64,000 bases of DNA from Nostoc sp. NMS9 (GTDB lineage Bacteria; Cyanobacteriota; Cyanobacteriia; Cyanobacteriales; Nostocaceae). The position numbers and the translations under genes were made by a program. The stretch lies in the NCBI RefSeq assembly GCF_017114995.1, contig NZ_JABXKL010000083.1, positions 124,001 to 188,000 of the forward strand, given 5' to 3'. This document shows positions 1 through 8,322 of this stretch, piece by piece (position 1 is the stretch's first letter; the number at the start of each line of letters is the position of its first letter). The notes beneath the pieces are model-generated. The model saw nothing but the letters and a program-made list of their open reading frames with translations, was not told the origin of the DNA and made no database searches.

Positions 1-125
1 GCTAGTCGCAATAACTCACCATTCTTTTTACTTGCCCATCCTTGCTCTGGTACAGTCACAACCTGATGACCTGTGATTTCTGGCTTTAATTTCTTAGGTA
101 GGCATTCATCAAGCAGCACTTTCAT
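1..125 (-). CDS. DUF5615 PIN-like toxin, N-terminal part (cut by window edge)
   Basis: The ATG at 123-125 on the minus strand opens a frame that runs off the left edge and gives 41 residues. It begins MKVLLDECLPKKL and continues with GHQVVTVPEQGW. The early LLDECLP motif, with its acidic residues, is typical of DUF5615 PIN-like ribonuclease domains, the usual partners of DUF433 antitoxins. It overlaps the end of the DUF433 gene by 17 bases, which suggests translational coupling. The catalytic acidic residues of the second half lie outside the window, so completeness cannot be judged. Confidence 0.8.
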   Translation of the reverse strand, partial: MKVLLDECLPKKLKPEITGHQVVTVPEQGWASKKNGELLRL

Positions 126-330
126 AAGAAGATAATACCGTTTTCAGAGCTAGCTTGAGAAATGCTGTTGCCTGTGCGCGGCTCACAGTGGGAAAATCTT
201 CTAGAAAGTCATCGAGGCGATCACTTGCTTCGAGATAATCAACCAATGTTTGTACTGGTACGCGAGTTCCATAGAAAACTGGTGTACCAGAAAGGATGTC
301 GGGAGAAGTTTGTATTAGTTGAGATTCCAT
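109..330 (-). CDS. DUF433 antitoxin
   Basis: A 73-residue protein beginning MESQLIQTSPDILSG. It carries the DUF433 signature SGTPVFYGTRVPVQTL followed by a helix-turn-helix-like half (LDDFLEDFPTVSRAQATAFL). DUF433 proteins are small winged-helix-like antitoxins that pair with DUF5615 PIN-like toxins. The start was placed at the internal Met because the usual N-terminus begins just before the I-x3-P-x-I-xx-G motif; the open frame itself extends ten codons further upstream to 360. It lies immediately upstream of the toxin and overlaps it by 17 bases. Confidence 0.82.
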   Translation of the reverse strand: MESQLIQTSPDILSGTPVFYGTRVPVQTLVDYLEASDRLDDFLEDFPTVSRAQATAFLKLALKTVLSSYESAA

Positions 331-482
331 ATCGCATCTGGCAGTGTGATATTGAAGCATTGCATAAGCTGGTTACATTGTCGCCAATTAATTTCAGAGT
401 AACGCGATCGCATCTCCCCCTCACCAAGCCAACCAAAATCATACTGTGCAACAATAGCTGTAGCTTAGTCAGAGTACAAAAT

Positions 483-677
483 ATGGACTGGCGACAGTAC
501 ATTCATTCAGACCCCAAAATTTTGCTGGGTAAGCCGATTGTCAAAGGAACTCGTTTATCTGTAGAGTTCTTATTGGGTTTGTTTGCTGCGGGGTGGACAG
601 AACAACAAGTGCTAGAAAACTATCCTACTCTTACCTCAGAAGCACTAAGGGCGGTATTTGCTTTTACAGCAGAGTGA
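483..677 (+). CDS. orphan DUF433 antitoxin-like protein
   Basis: 64 residues from the ATG at 483 (MDWRQYIHSDPKILLGKP). The motif LLGKPIVKGTRLSVEFLL and the tail WTEQQVLENYPTLTSEALRA fit DUF433. It is divergent from the DUF433/DUF5615 pair, sharing about 150 bases of upstream DNA. No DUF5615 gene follows, since the next gene points towards it from 717. It may be a solitary antitoxin, an anti-addiction decoy, or the survivor of a lost pair. The frame is open upstream to 162, but that part overlaps the opposite-strand gene and has no family resemblance. Confidence 0.75.
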   Translation: MDWRQYIHSDPKILLGKPIVKGTRLSVEFLLGLFAAGWTEQQVLENYPTLTSEALRAVFAFTAE

Positions 678-716
678 ATTTTTGACTTTACGGTGTAATT
701 GTAATCGCATTTCCCT

Positions 717-3700
717 TTATTCACCCATTGAAACTTGACTGCGGTCAAACAACCACCCATCGCCGACTATTTCCTCTAGGCGTTGATTGAGTCGGGAAAG
801 GAAATATTCTGGCTCATTCAGCCGTTGCTGAACAAACCAAGTATTAAATGCTTCCTGCGTCTCAATTCCTTGCCTACCAGCCGCCCCTGATATCATCGTC
901 AAACTATGCCCTTGAAATTCCTCTAACTGGGGATGACCTTCACCTCGGTCGTTGCAAAAGAAAATTGCCGTTGCTCCTAGTAAAGCTTCTAGTTCATCAC
1001 CTTGAGGGATTCTATTATAGAAAACACGGATTAACTGAATGGTTTGTGCTAAGGAAGTTTGAATTCTCAGCGTCAACCAGATTGCTTGAGCTAGGTAAAC
1101 CAAACCGTTGCTTTCATCTGCTACACCTAAATTACTCAAAACTGTTACCAAATCACTGTATGCACGAACCTGTGTAAGTGCTGAAACAGCTTGCAGATTT
1201 AGCTCTAATTGCCTAACTTTATCTCCAGTTTTACCTGCAAGAGAAGCCATGTTGTTGAGGGTAGCAGCCTTACCTTTAACATCGCCAATCTGCTCAGATA
1301 TTTCCAAGTCTTGCTCCCAGAGTGCGATCGCTCTAGCTATATCCCCTTGGTCGGCGATTACCTGTGCTATGTTGCCCAAGGTAGCGGCTTTACCTTTGAC
1401 ATCGCCAATTTGATCCTTTATTTCCAAGGATTGTTCCCAGAGTGCGATCCCTCTAGGTATGTCTCCTTGTTGGGCGATTACCAGTGCCATGTTGTTGAGG
1501 GTAGTGGCTTTACTTTTGACATCGCCAATCTGCTCAAATATTTCCAAGGATTGTTCCCAGAGTGTGATCGCTCTAGGTATGCCCCCTTGTTGGGCGAATA
1601 CCTGTGCCATGTTGTTGAGGGTAGTGGCTTTACCTTTGACATCGCCAATCTGCTCAGATATTTCTAAGGATTGCTCCCAGAGTGCCATCGCTCTAGGTAT
1701 GTCTCCTTGTTGGACGATTACCAATGCTATGTTGTTGAGGATAGTGGCTTTACCTTTGACATCACCAATCTGCTCAAATATTTCCAAGGATTGCTCCCAG
1801 AGTGCGATTACTCTAGGTATGTCCCATTGGTCGGCGATTACACTAGCTATATTGTTGAGGATAGTGGCTTTTTCTTGTAATTCCTCTTCAGGGCAAAGGT
1901 CTAAAGCTTTCTGATAATGGGCAACAGCCTCTTGCACAAAACCCAAAACATATTCGGCATGGGCGATGGTTCTCAAGATGCGGTAGTCTTGAAAAACTGC
2001 CAGAACTTGCTCACATAAATCAAAAGCTTCCACAAAGCGGGAATTGTTTAGCCAATAGGTTGCAATCCCATGCCCAATGCTGACAGCAATCTTCTGCTCT
2101 TTTGCCAGCAGCCCCAAACGTAGAATTTCCAGTGCTTGCGCTTCCATTTTTTGCTTAGACTCCTCCCACCAAACTTGATGGATTTTCCTCACCGCTTGCT
2201 GTCGCGTTGTTTGCCATTCTTCCTGAATCAACACTTTTTCTAGCAACGATTCTAAAATTGTCGTCATCCGGTAATTAGCTGGCTGCATGGGATGAGTAGT
2301 GGCAGACTCAACTAGACTGAGGCTGGTTAGCTTTTGCAGAAAAGAGGCAGAGGGGGAAATAGCATTGATGATTTCAACAGTAACGGGCAAGTGAAACACA
2401 CTCAACCGTGCAAGAAACTTTTGTTCTTCCGGTTCCAAAGCATCCAGCAGAGTTTGTGCCAAGATATTTTCGCGAAGGAACTTATCCTCAGTATCTTCTA
2501 GGCGACTCAGCAGTTCATCCGCCGCTAGTCCTGGTTGCTGAATTACCTCCAACAGCCACTTCAGCAACCGGGGATTACCATCAGCAATGTGAATAATTCG
2601 CTGACTTCTTAACTGCTGCCTAACTTCTTTATCTAAGGGAAAGCAGATTTTATCAATATCACTGCTGCTCATCCCTGCTAAAGATTCCAAATGTAGGCGA
2701 TGAGGTGGCAAAGTGTCTTCTTTCAAATAGCGACAGGTGACAATCAGCCGACTTTCTGCCCCGTTTTCTGCCAATGCCGCACAAATCGCTCCTAAAATTT
2801 CGTAAGCATCTGCCGTCATCCGCAGTGAACCATCTTCAATATTAGCTGTGGAGATATTCTGCTCAAAATCATCCAGCACCAGCAGCAAAGGTTGGTTGTG
2901 TTCCTTTTCAATCGCCTCAAAAAAGTTTTGCAACCGCCCTTTAAGAGACACCTTTGGTTCATTCAAAAGTGCAGGCACATGTGCAAACCGCTCAAACTTA
3001 TTAGAAAGCTTATTCAGCAAACCTATTTCATCCAGAGGCCCAATCAACACAACTCGCGCAAAGTTAGAACGCTGCACTTCCACCCGTGTACATAACCGCG
3101 CCGCCAAGCTACTTTTACCCAGTCCCCCCATCCCCGCAATAAACACACCAATTTGATCGCTAGTTTCCCGCAATGCCTTGAGACACCGTTGCAAATGCCG
3201 CCTGCGTCCGACAAATTCAAACCGACTGGCAACTTTAACTTGATTATTCTCATCGAGAAATTCTTGCTCTGGCGCTGTCAACTTCAGCTTTTCACGATTT
3301 CTTGTTCTCAGCGCTGTCACCAGTTGGTTAATGGGGCGCGTATCCCGATACATCCGCAACAGATGCCAGTCGGTGCATTCTTGGTCAATCATCTCCTGCT
3401 GCGCTGCTTTGACTGCTTCTTCAACAGTTGCCCCCGTCGCCAAAGCTTGATAAAGTGTCTGTGCCGCTACAATACCCGTGCGGTCAAACACCGGACGCGC
3501 CCAGCCTAAAACTATACCTGCCCCCGCCTTCACCAATGCCTGCGCCATCGAGGGTACTGTCCCTTTGTTAGGAACCTGTCCGGTATGACAACCAGAGAGA
3601 AAAGTTACACGCGGCCAACGTCCCCGAAAGGCTTTAGCTAAATCATTGACGGTAGTAAGTTGCAAATTCCCCACCTCATCCTCAGTGATGAAGCAGGGGG

Positions 3701-4424
3701 TATTGTCTGGCAGTGTTGCACCTTTTGGCAGTAAATAGCCGTAGCCTTTTTGGGTATAAATTATCCCGTGTCCTGTGAGGTGAAAGACATCAAAATAGTC
3801 TTCTGGGTAGGATTTCACCAAATTGGCTAACTCTACAACCGAGCCACTTTCCTCGACAATCAACGCCAAAGGCTGCTCTTTAGTTGCTTGCAAAATGTTC
3901 GCTTCTTCCTGCTCAAACCCTAGTGGTGGAACTCTGGGATCTTCAGGAGAAGTCGCCATGAACAGCAACCGCAATGGGCGATTTTGCACGCCAATCACTG
4001 GGGTTTGACGCTGCTGCACAGAACGCACTAGTAAGACGGAAATATCCTCGCGTTCTAGTAAAAACCCTGCATTAGCATATAGCAATTCCCAAGGCAGATG
4101 TGCCAATCCCAACGCTAGCCGTTCTGTTTGGGGGTTCAACCCCTGCGCTTCGCTGGTTTGAATCAAATCTAGATAAATCGTTTGCTCATCCGCATCATTC
4201 AGCGCCTTTCTCAGCCATCCCTCATTACCATCCAGCCATTGATAAAGTTGCCGTCCCAACTGGGTGAGATAGGGTAGGCGATCTCTTTGTTGAGCATAAT
4301 AATTTTGCTCACACAAATCAATCAGCGCTGCCAACTCCGTTTTATCCAGGCGACGTAAGCCATAATTACAGCGCAGTTCAAAAGTTTGCTGTTGACTGAG
4401 GGCGAAGGTGAAGTTTAGGGGCAT
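717..4424 (-). CDS. CHAT protease - STAND-type NTPase - TPR protein
   Basis: 1235 residues in three parts. Residues about 1-375 form a CHAT domain (caspase-HetF-associated), with the likely catalytic His219 in HLTGHG and Cys279 in LSGCHTGQ. Residues about 400-760 form a P-loop NTPase with Walker A GMGGLGKSS at 431-439 and a Walker B-like LLLVLDDFE at about 513-521, followed by a winged-helix-like region. Residues about 795-1090 are TPRs, including five to six near-identical 40-residue units with the core ALWEQSLEI-EQIGDVKGKAT. CHAT domains are cysteine peptidases of the caspase/separase clan. The architecture fits a signal-triggered STAND protein in which the TPRs sense, the NTPase oligomerises and the CHAT domain cuts. 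A regulated-death or defence role is inference. No partner gene is adjacent, and the upstream ribosome-binding site is weak. Confidence 0.88.
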   Translation of the reverse strand: MPLNFTFALSQQQTFELRCNYGLRRLDKTELAALIDLCEQNYYAQQRDRLPYLTQLGRQLYQWLDGNEGWLRKALNDADEQTIYLDLIQTSEAQGLNPQTERLALGLAHLPWELLYANAGFLLEREDISVLLVRSVQQRQTPVIGVQNRPLRLLFMATSPEDPRVPPLGFEQEEANILQATKEQPLALIVEESGSVVELANLVKSYPEDYFDVFHLTGHGIIYTQKGYGYLLPKGATLPDNTPCFITEDEVGNLQLTTVNDLAKAFRGRWPRVTFLSGCHTGQVPNKGTVPSMAQALVKAGAGIVLGWARPVFDRTGIVAAQTLYQALATGATVEEAVKAAQQEMIDQECTDWHLLRMYRDTRPINQLVTALRTRNREKLKLTAPEQEFLDENNQVKVASRFEFVGRRRHLQRCLKALRETSDQIGVFIAGMGGLGKSSLAARLCTRVEVQRSNFARVVLIGPLDEIGLLNKLSNKFERFAHVPALLNEPKVSLKGRLQNFFEAIEKEHNQPLLLVLDDFEQNISTANIEDGSLRMTADAYEILGAICAALAENGAESRLIVTCRYLKEDTLPPHRLHLESLAGMSSSDIDKICFPLDKEVRQQLRSQRIIHIADGNPRLLKWLLEVIQQPGLAADELLSRLEDTEDKFLRENILAQTLLDALEPEEQKFLARLSVFHLPVTVEIINAISPSASFLQKLTSLSLVESATTHPMQPANYRMTTILESLLEKVLIQEEWQTTRQQAVRKIHQVWWEESKQKMEAQALEILRLGLLAKEQKIAVSIGHGIATYWLNNSRFVEAFDLCEQVLAVFQDYRILRTIAHAEYVLGFVQEAVAHYQKALDLCPEEELQEKATILNNIASVIADQWDIPRVIALWEQSLEIFEQIGDVKGKATILNNIALVIVQQGDIPRAMALWEQSLEISEQIGDVKGKATTLNNMAQVFAQQGGIPRAITLWEQSLEIFEQIGDVKSKATTLNNMALVIAQQGDIPRGIALWEQSLEIKDQIGDVKGKAATLGNIAQVIADQGDIARAIALWEQDLEISEQIGDVKGKAATLNNMASLAGKTGDKVRQLELNLQAVSALTQVRAYSDLVTVLSNLGVADESNGLVYLAQAIWLTLRIQTSLAQTIQLIRVFYNRIPQGDELEALLGATAIFFCNDRGEGHPQLEEFQGHSLTMISGAAGRQGIETQEAFNTWFVQQRLNEPEYFLSRLNQRLEEIVGDGWLFDRSQVSMGE
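1239..1874 (-). repeat. 120-bp tandem repeats encoding TPR units
   Basis: Within the CHAT-TPR gene the DNA repeats every 120 bases, about five full units plus edges. Each unit encodes one 40-residue TPR, and many third positions are identical between units. The phrases TGACATCGCCAATCTGCTC and TTCCCAGAGTGCGATC recur in nearly every unit. Such homogeneity points to recent unit duplication or gene conversion, so the copy number probably varies between strains. Confidence 0.9.
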
Positions 4425-4482
4425 GGCTGACAGCAGTAGTTTCCACAGTAACCTTCACCGTATTATCACCTTTTTCCCGAAA

Positions 4483-5508
4483 TTATCGCCGATATTCGTC
4501 GCCACAATCGCCGATTAGCTGGTACAAATCGCGTGATTGGCGAGATACTGCATTGATGCGATCGCGATCGTCTGCATCTAAACTAAAACTAAATACTTTG
4601 GCGTTATCTTCTATATGTTCAGATACTCCAAGTCTGGCACCAACTATCACACCGCCCACAGTTGGCTGATCTAAAATGTAACGTACTGCTACGTTAGAAA
4701 TGCTTACCCCATGCTTATTAGCAATTTCCTTCAAGATAGCCAGCAACTCTTGAAATAATCGCCAACCACCCCAAGCATCAATCATATTTTTATATTTTTT
4801 CAAACTAGCAGTAGATAAATCAAATCCTCGTGGTTCCGGTTTACCTAAATAGTTTTCTGATAACAAACCGCCGCACAGTGTACCGTAACTAAAAAGCTTT
4901 ATATCATGCTGTTGACAAAAGTCCACCATATTAACTTCAGGACGGCGGTCAATAAGGGAAAATTGCACTTGGTTAGAAACAATTTTGATACCTGCTTCAG
5001 TAATAATCTTCAAGTTTTCCGTATCAAAATTAGTTAAACCTAGATGCTTAATTTTACCCTCAGTCTGAAGTTCTGCCATATATTTGAGGGCATCCAGATA
5101 ATTTTTATCCTGATATTCCCACCAGTGAAATTGCATCAAATCTAACGATTGTACATTCATCCTTCTCAAGGAAATATCAATATTTTCCTCGACGAGTTTT
5201 TTCGTCATCTTGCCTGGACGAGGTACCCATTTTGTAAAAGCTTGCACCTGAGATAAAGCATCTTTCCCACGAGTATCAATTAGTTGACAGCGAAACTCAC
5301 CAATAAAATCTTCTGCGGGGCCATAATGATCTGCTAAATCCCAAGTAGTAAAGCCAGCATCTATATATTTGAACATAGTCTCAATAGCGGCTTGGGGATT
5401 TATCCGTCCGTGTCCGCCAGAGACTTGCCACATCCCATTTAATATGCGGCAGATGTTCAAATCGGGAGTAAATTGGAGACGACTAGCTGCGGGTAAGTTC
5501 ATTTTCAA
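4483..5508 (-). CDS. aldo/keto reductase
   Basis: 341 residues with the TIM-barrel aldo/keto reductase pattern. The catalytic tetrad is visible as Asp57 and Tyr62 (DLADHYGPAE), Lys93 (FTKW) and His128 (MQFHWW). The strand-4 motif LGLTNFDTENL and a C-terminal NADPH-binding region (GVIVGARLGVSEHIEDNA) are present. The family reduces aldehydes or ketones with NADPH in the cytoplasm; the substrate cannot be told from the sequence. It appears to be a single-gene unit, separated from the cytochrome gene by seven-base repeats. Confidence 0.88.
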   Translation of the reverse strand: MKMNLPAASRLQFTPDLNICRILNGMWQVSGGHGRINPQAAIETMFKYIDAGFTTWDLADHYGPAEDFIGEFRCQLIDTRGKDALSQVQAFTKWVPRPGKMTKKLVEENIDISLRRMNVQSLDLMQFHWWEYQDKNYLDALKYMAELQTEGKIKHLGLTNFDTENLKIITEAGIKIVSNQVQFSLIDRRPEVNMVDFCQQHDIKLFSYGTLCGGLLSENYLGKPEPRGFDLSTASLKKYKNMIDAWGGWRLFQELLAILKEIANKHGVSISNVAVRYILDQPTVGGVIVGARLGVSEHIEDNAKVFSFSLDADDRDRINAVSRQSRDLYQLIGDCGDEYRR

Positions 5509-5511
5509 TTT

Positions 5512-5697
5512 ATGAGTGAGGAGTGAGAAGTTAGGAGTTAGGAGTTAGGAGTGAGAAGAGTTAATAATTAGTGAGTTGACAAGGGGGTTTTTACAGCCTT
5601 TTTAACTTTTCTACTTTATTATGAATGATTTAGGACTGCTAGAGTTAATAACGGCTAAAGTCTTAACTCCTAACTTCTAACTCCCAACTCCTAACTT
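5512..5697. repeat. inverted heptamer repeats between aldo/keto reductase and cytochrome genes
   Basis: The left side carries GTTAGGAGTTAGGAGT-type units and the right side carries the complementary CTAACTCCCAACTCCTAAC at about 5676-5694. The spacer can therefore fold into a long imperfect hairpin. These are the short tandemly repeated seven-base sequences common in Nostoc and Anabaena. It may act as a terminator for the cytochrome gene. Confidence 0.7.
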
Positions 5698-5698
5698 T

Positions 5699-6034
5699 TT
5701 AACGCCAGCCTTTTTCAGCTTGTTCGAGGACGTAAGCAGCAACATCTTGAATTTGTTGTTCATTGAGGCGTTCCTTGTAGGCTGACATATTATTTTTACC
5801 ATTGGTAACTATAGATGTAACTGCCTCTATTGAATCCATGCCATACTTTTTCAGGGCTGGCTTTTTGAGATTTTTACCTCGCCTGATGATGTTGCTGCCG
5901 TCGATATGACAACCAGCACAATGAACGCTAAATATTTGTTCACCGTTAACTGTGTCTGCTGCACTAACAGGCAAAGTAAAAGTACTGATTAATAACAAAA
6001 ACGTTACTAATACTAATGTAAGTAGTTTTTTCAA
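5699..6034 (-). CDS. petJ: cytochrome c6-type electron carrier
   Basis: 111 residues. A signal peptide of about 25 residues ends at VSA-A, so the protein should go to the thylakoid lumen or periplasm. The single haem site is CAGCH at 39-43, and the likely axial Met is Met83 in NNMSAY. The LKKYGMDSIEAV stretch and the C-terminal Y-V-x-x-Q-A-E-x-G-W are standard for cytochrome c6, which carries electrons from cytochrome b6f to photosystem I in place of plastocyanin. The section after the haem is unusually basic (RRGKNLKKPALKKY). It may therefore be a c6-like paralogue rather than the main carrier. Confidence 0.85.
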   Translation of the reverse strand: MKKLLTLVLVTFLLLISTFTLPVSAADTVNGEQIFSVHCAGCHIDGSNIIRRGKNLKKPALKKYGMDSIEAVTSIVTNGKNNMSAYKERLNEQQIQDVAAYVLEQAEKGWR

Positions 6035-6089
6035 TTAACTTCTCCAGATTTGGACATACTAGTTACAGGCATAAGTATCAGAACCAATA

Positions 6090-6314
6090 CTAGAGGGATT
6101 CAAAGTCAGTTGTAAATCCGGCAAAATTTGCACAATCTTCTTGAAAAGCTTCTGCATCACTAACATCCTCAATTTTATAAGACATGATGCGCGTACCATC
6201 TGGCATTTTTTTGGAACCAATCAATTCACCTTGATATTTCTCTGCGATCGCTTTAAAATCAACACCATAGAGTTTCCAGGCATCACCCGAACAAGTAATA
6301 TTTACTTGCCACAT
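6090..6314 (-). CDS. conserved small protein of unknown function
   Basis: 74 residues, MWQVNITCSGDAWKLYGVD..., acidic and soluble, without a signal peptide or metal motif. The two Cys residues are far apart. It lies 55 bases upstream of the cytochrome gene on the same strand, so the two may be co-transcribed. No function can be assigned. Normal composition and the complete open frame support it as a real gene. Confidence 0.6.
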   Translation of the reverse strand: MWQVNITCSGDAWKLYGVDFKAIAEKYQGELIGSKKMPDGTRIMSYKIEDVSDAEAFQEDCANFAGFTTDFESL

Positions 6315-6505
6315 ATTTAACTCCCAATTACTACCAACAAATATTCATCATCTCATAAATGGGCAACATCTTACACATCACCTCTTTGGGGTTGGAATTT
6401 TCTATCTAAAGGAAGTGCCTAGCTTAATCAGGCTACGCCATAATGTTGAGGTAGGAACATCTCTAGAAAATTTTATCCAAATTAGTTAAATTCCAAGAGT
6501 TGAAA

Positions 6506-7306
6506 ATGCCTAACAATATCAAGCAACAAATTCAAGCCGACTTACAACAAGCAAAAGAAACTGGACAATTAAGAACTGAGCGGATTCGAGAAATAGTAAA
6601 ATCCGCAGTTTCTCAAGTAGCTTCTGAATTTAAACAAGGTTCTAGTGAAGTTCGTAGCATTGTGAAAGATGCAGTTTCTGCTGTAGTTGAAAACTTCCAA
6701 GAAAAAGGTAGCGAACTCAAAGATGAAGTGACAGCTTCCATTGAAGGAGCGTTGGAAGGAATTAATAGTCAAAGACACGAAAGTATTGCTAAAACTCAGA
6801 CAGATATCAAGCGGCTACAGGCTCAACTAGATGGTGAAGAAGAACAACTCCAGCAAGAGGTTGATGTAATTTTGGCAGAGATTGAAGAGACAGGTAAGGA
6901 AAAACCTGCGAGTACCAAAACTGCAATTGATTCTGCTGTCAATGCAATTAAAGATAGTGAAGAAGTAGGATTATTAAAGAAGCGTTACGCGCAACTGCAA
7001 GCACAGCTAGCCATTGTCCGAGCTAATATGGCTGCACGCTACGGCGGACGTAATATGGAAGTTCAAGATTATCTAGACGAGGCTAAACACTGGTATGATA
7101 AAGCTCGTCCCCAAGCAGAGTCTATGGCTGTACAGGTAGAACAGAAGCGATCGCAACTAGAAGAGCAATTAGGTGAAGCTGGTACATCTTTAGCAAGAAA
7201 AGAGCGCCAAATCAAACAAACGTTGAGGCAGTTACTTTTAACAGCAGCTGACTTGTTCAAAGATAAGCAACCTGCTGATAAAGAGCGGGAGACTATTCAT
7301 AAATAG
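6506..7306 (+). CDS. long coiled-coil protein of unknown function
   Basis: 266 residues from the ATG at 6506; an in-frame TTG two codons upstream is less likely. It is almost entirely helical and charged, with repeated amphipathic segments such as VKSAVSQVASEFKQGSSEV and VKDAVSAVVENFQEKGSEL, then Glu/Gln-rich coiled coil (LQAQLDGEEEQLQQEVDVI). There is no signal peptide, membrane segment or catalytic motif. The N-terminal part recalls late-embryogenesis or apolipoprotein-like amphipathic helices, which would suit membrane association or stress protection, but this is inference. Confidence 0.72.
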   Translation: MPNNIKQQIQADLQQAKETGQLRTERIREIVKSAVSQVASEFKQGSSEVRSIVKDAVSAVVENFQEKGSELKDEVTASIEGALEGINSQRHESIAKTQTDIKRLQAQLDGEEEQLQQEVDVILAEIEETGKEKPASTKTAIDSAVNAIKDSEEVGLLKKRYAQLQAQLAIVRANMAARYGGRNMEVQDYLDEAKHWYDKARPQAESMAVQVEQKRSQLEEQLGEAGTSLARKERQIKQTLRQLLLTAADLFKDKQPADKERETIHK

Positions 7307-7331
7307 ACTGTTTTAACGTTTAATTGACTTA

Positions 7332-7366
7332 CAAAAGTAGGGTGGGAAATTCTCACCCTACTTTTG
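7332..7366 (+). terminator. hairpin terminator after coiled-coil gene
   Basis: A perfect 13-bp stem, CAAAAGTAGGGTG (7332-7344) with CACCCTACTTTTG (7354-7366), and a 9-base loop. The 3' arm contains a T run. It lies 25 bases after the coiled-coil gene's stop. Confidence 0.85.
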
Positions 7367-7417
7367 TTGAAACAGTAGTTTTCATTAAATTTTTATCAAA
7401 AGCCCTTACCCTAAATT

Positions 7418-7500
7418 CCTCTCCCCAGCTGGGGAGAGGGACTTTGTTTGAAAACTTTGAAATTAGCTCCCCTTCTCCCAATTTGGGGAGAAGGGATTGG
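7418..7500. repeat. dispersed palindromic repeat pair
   Basis: Two neighbouring palindromes, CTCTCCCCAGCTGGGGAGAG near 7421-7440 and CCCTTCTCCCAATTTGGGGAGAAGGG near 7472-7497. The design resembles dispersed noncoding repeats familiar from cyanobacterial intergenic DNA. No protein is encoded. Confidence 0.7.
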
Positions 7501-7549
7501 GAGATTGGGAGATAAGGGCTTTACTATTGCACTGTATTATAAAAAGTAG

Positions 7550-7585
7550 TAAATGGGTAATTGTCGTGCAACAATTACCCATTTA
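7550..7585 (-). terminator. hairpin terminator of the Pmp3-type gene
   Basis: A perfect 15-bp stem, TAAATGGGTAATTGT (7550-7564) with ACAATTACCCATTTA (7571-7585), and loop CGTGCA. It lies 18 bases beyond the stop of the minus-strand Pmp3-type gene. Confidence 0.8.
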
Positions 7586-7603
7586 TAAAACTCTTATTGC
7601 GTA

Positions 7604-7795
7604 TTAGTAAATACGTCCTTCTCGATTAACTTGCTCGTCATGCTTGGCGATAACCCAAATTGCATGAATACTACCGGGAAGCCAACCTAAAACTGTAAGC
7701 ACAATGTTAATAATCAGAGTCGGGCCAACTCCAACTGTCAAGAAAACACCTAAAGGAGGAACTAACAAACCTAGAAGAAAACGAACTAATTTCAT
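7604..7795 (-). CDS. Pmp3/YqaE family small membrane protein
   Basis: 63 residues with two hydrophobic segments. It shows the family pattern LLVPPLGVFL, then a Gly-Pro turn, then NIVLTVLGWLPGSIHAIWVI and a short charged tail. Pmp3/YqaE proteins are stress-induced plasma-membrane proteins that affect membrane potential and salt tolerance in other organisms. It is a single gene with its own terminator. Confidence 0.9.
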   Translation of the reverse strand: MKLVRFLLGLLVPPLGVFLTVGVGPTLIINIVLTVLGWLPGSIHAIWVIAKHDEQVNREGRIY

Positions 7796-7920
7796 GATGT
7801 TACAACTTTGTGATTTTGTTTAATTACATTCATTTGAGGATGCCGAGTTAGGAAATCCATCTTCGGAGATTTTATGTAGGTGAGAAACGTTATTTAACTG
7901 GCGTTTCTACTCCTTCTAAC

Positions 7921-8322
7921 TTATCTAGAAGAAGGTAATTCAGCTTTATTATTTAGATCACCACTGCTAGTTAAAAGGTTTCTTTCAACAAAGTAGTTGT
8001 TAATAAAGGTGTTAGCAAAGGTTAAAATTACTGGACCAAGCAGGAAACCAATAATTCCGCGAACTGCGAACCCAGGAACTAGCACTGCTGCTAACCAAAA
8101 ACACAAACCGTTGACGACGAGCGAAAATGCTCCAAATGAGAGAAAGTTAAGTGGTAGGGAAAGAGCAGACAGAACTGGTTTAACTGAACCGTTAATTAGA
8201 CCAATTATTAAAGCGGCAATCAAAGCTGCGGGGAAATTAGCAATATTAACGCCTGGAACAACTAAATCAACAATCAACAGGCTCAAAGCTGTAGCTAGCG
8301 CGGTTAAAAATGGAGTCAACAT
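7921..8322 (-). CDS. phage holin family 4 (Phage_holin_4_2) membrane protein
   Basis: 133 residues with four hydrophobic segments. Typical family features are the Gly/Ala-rich ALIAALIIGLINGSVKPVL, the central LSLPLNFLSFG and FANTFINNYFVE near the end. Despite the name, chromosomal members are common in bacteria and have no proven holin role. No phage genes are nearby, so a housekeeping or stress membrane role is more likely. Confidence 0.82.
   Translation of the reverse strand: MLTPFLTALATALSLLIVDLVVPGVNIANFPAALIAALIIGLINGSVKPVLSALSLPLNFLSFGAFSLVVNGLCFWLAAVLVPGFAVRGIIGFLLGPVILTFANTFINNYFVERNLLTSSGDLNNKAELPSSR

Noticed and set aside
1239-1874. Regular 120-bp repeats that could suggest a CRISPR-like array
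   Set aside because: The repeats have no unique spacers and lie in frame within a TPR-coding gene.
1209-1914. Several plus-strand frames over the TPR repeats
   Set aside because: They are antisense shadows of the repeated 120-bp units and show no codon or family pattern.
7921-8322. Prophage suspicion from the holin-family gene
   Set aside because: No other phage gene, integrase or attachment site is nearby, and the family is common in chromosomes.
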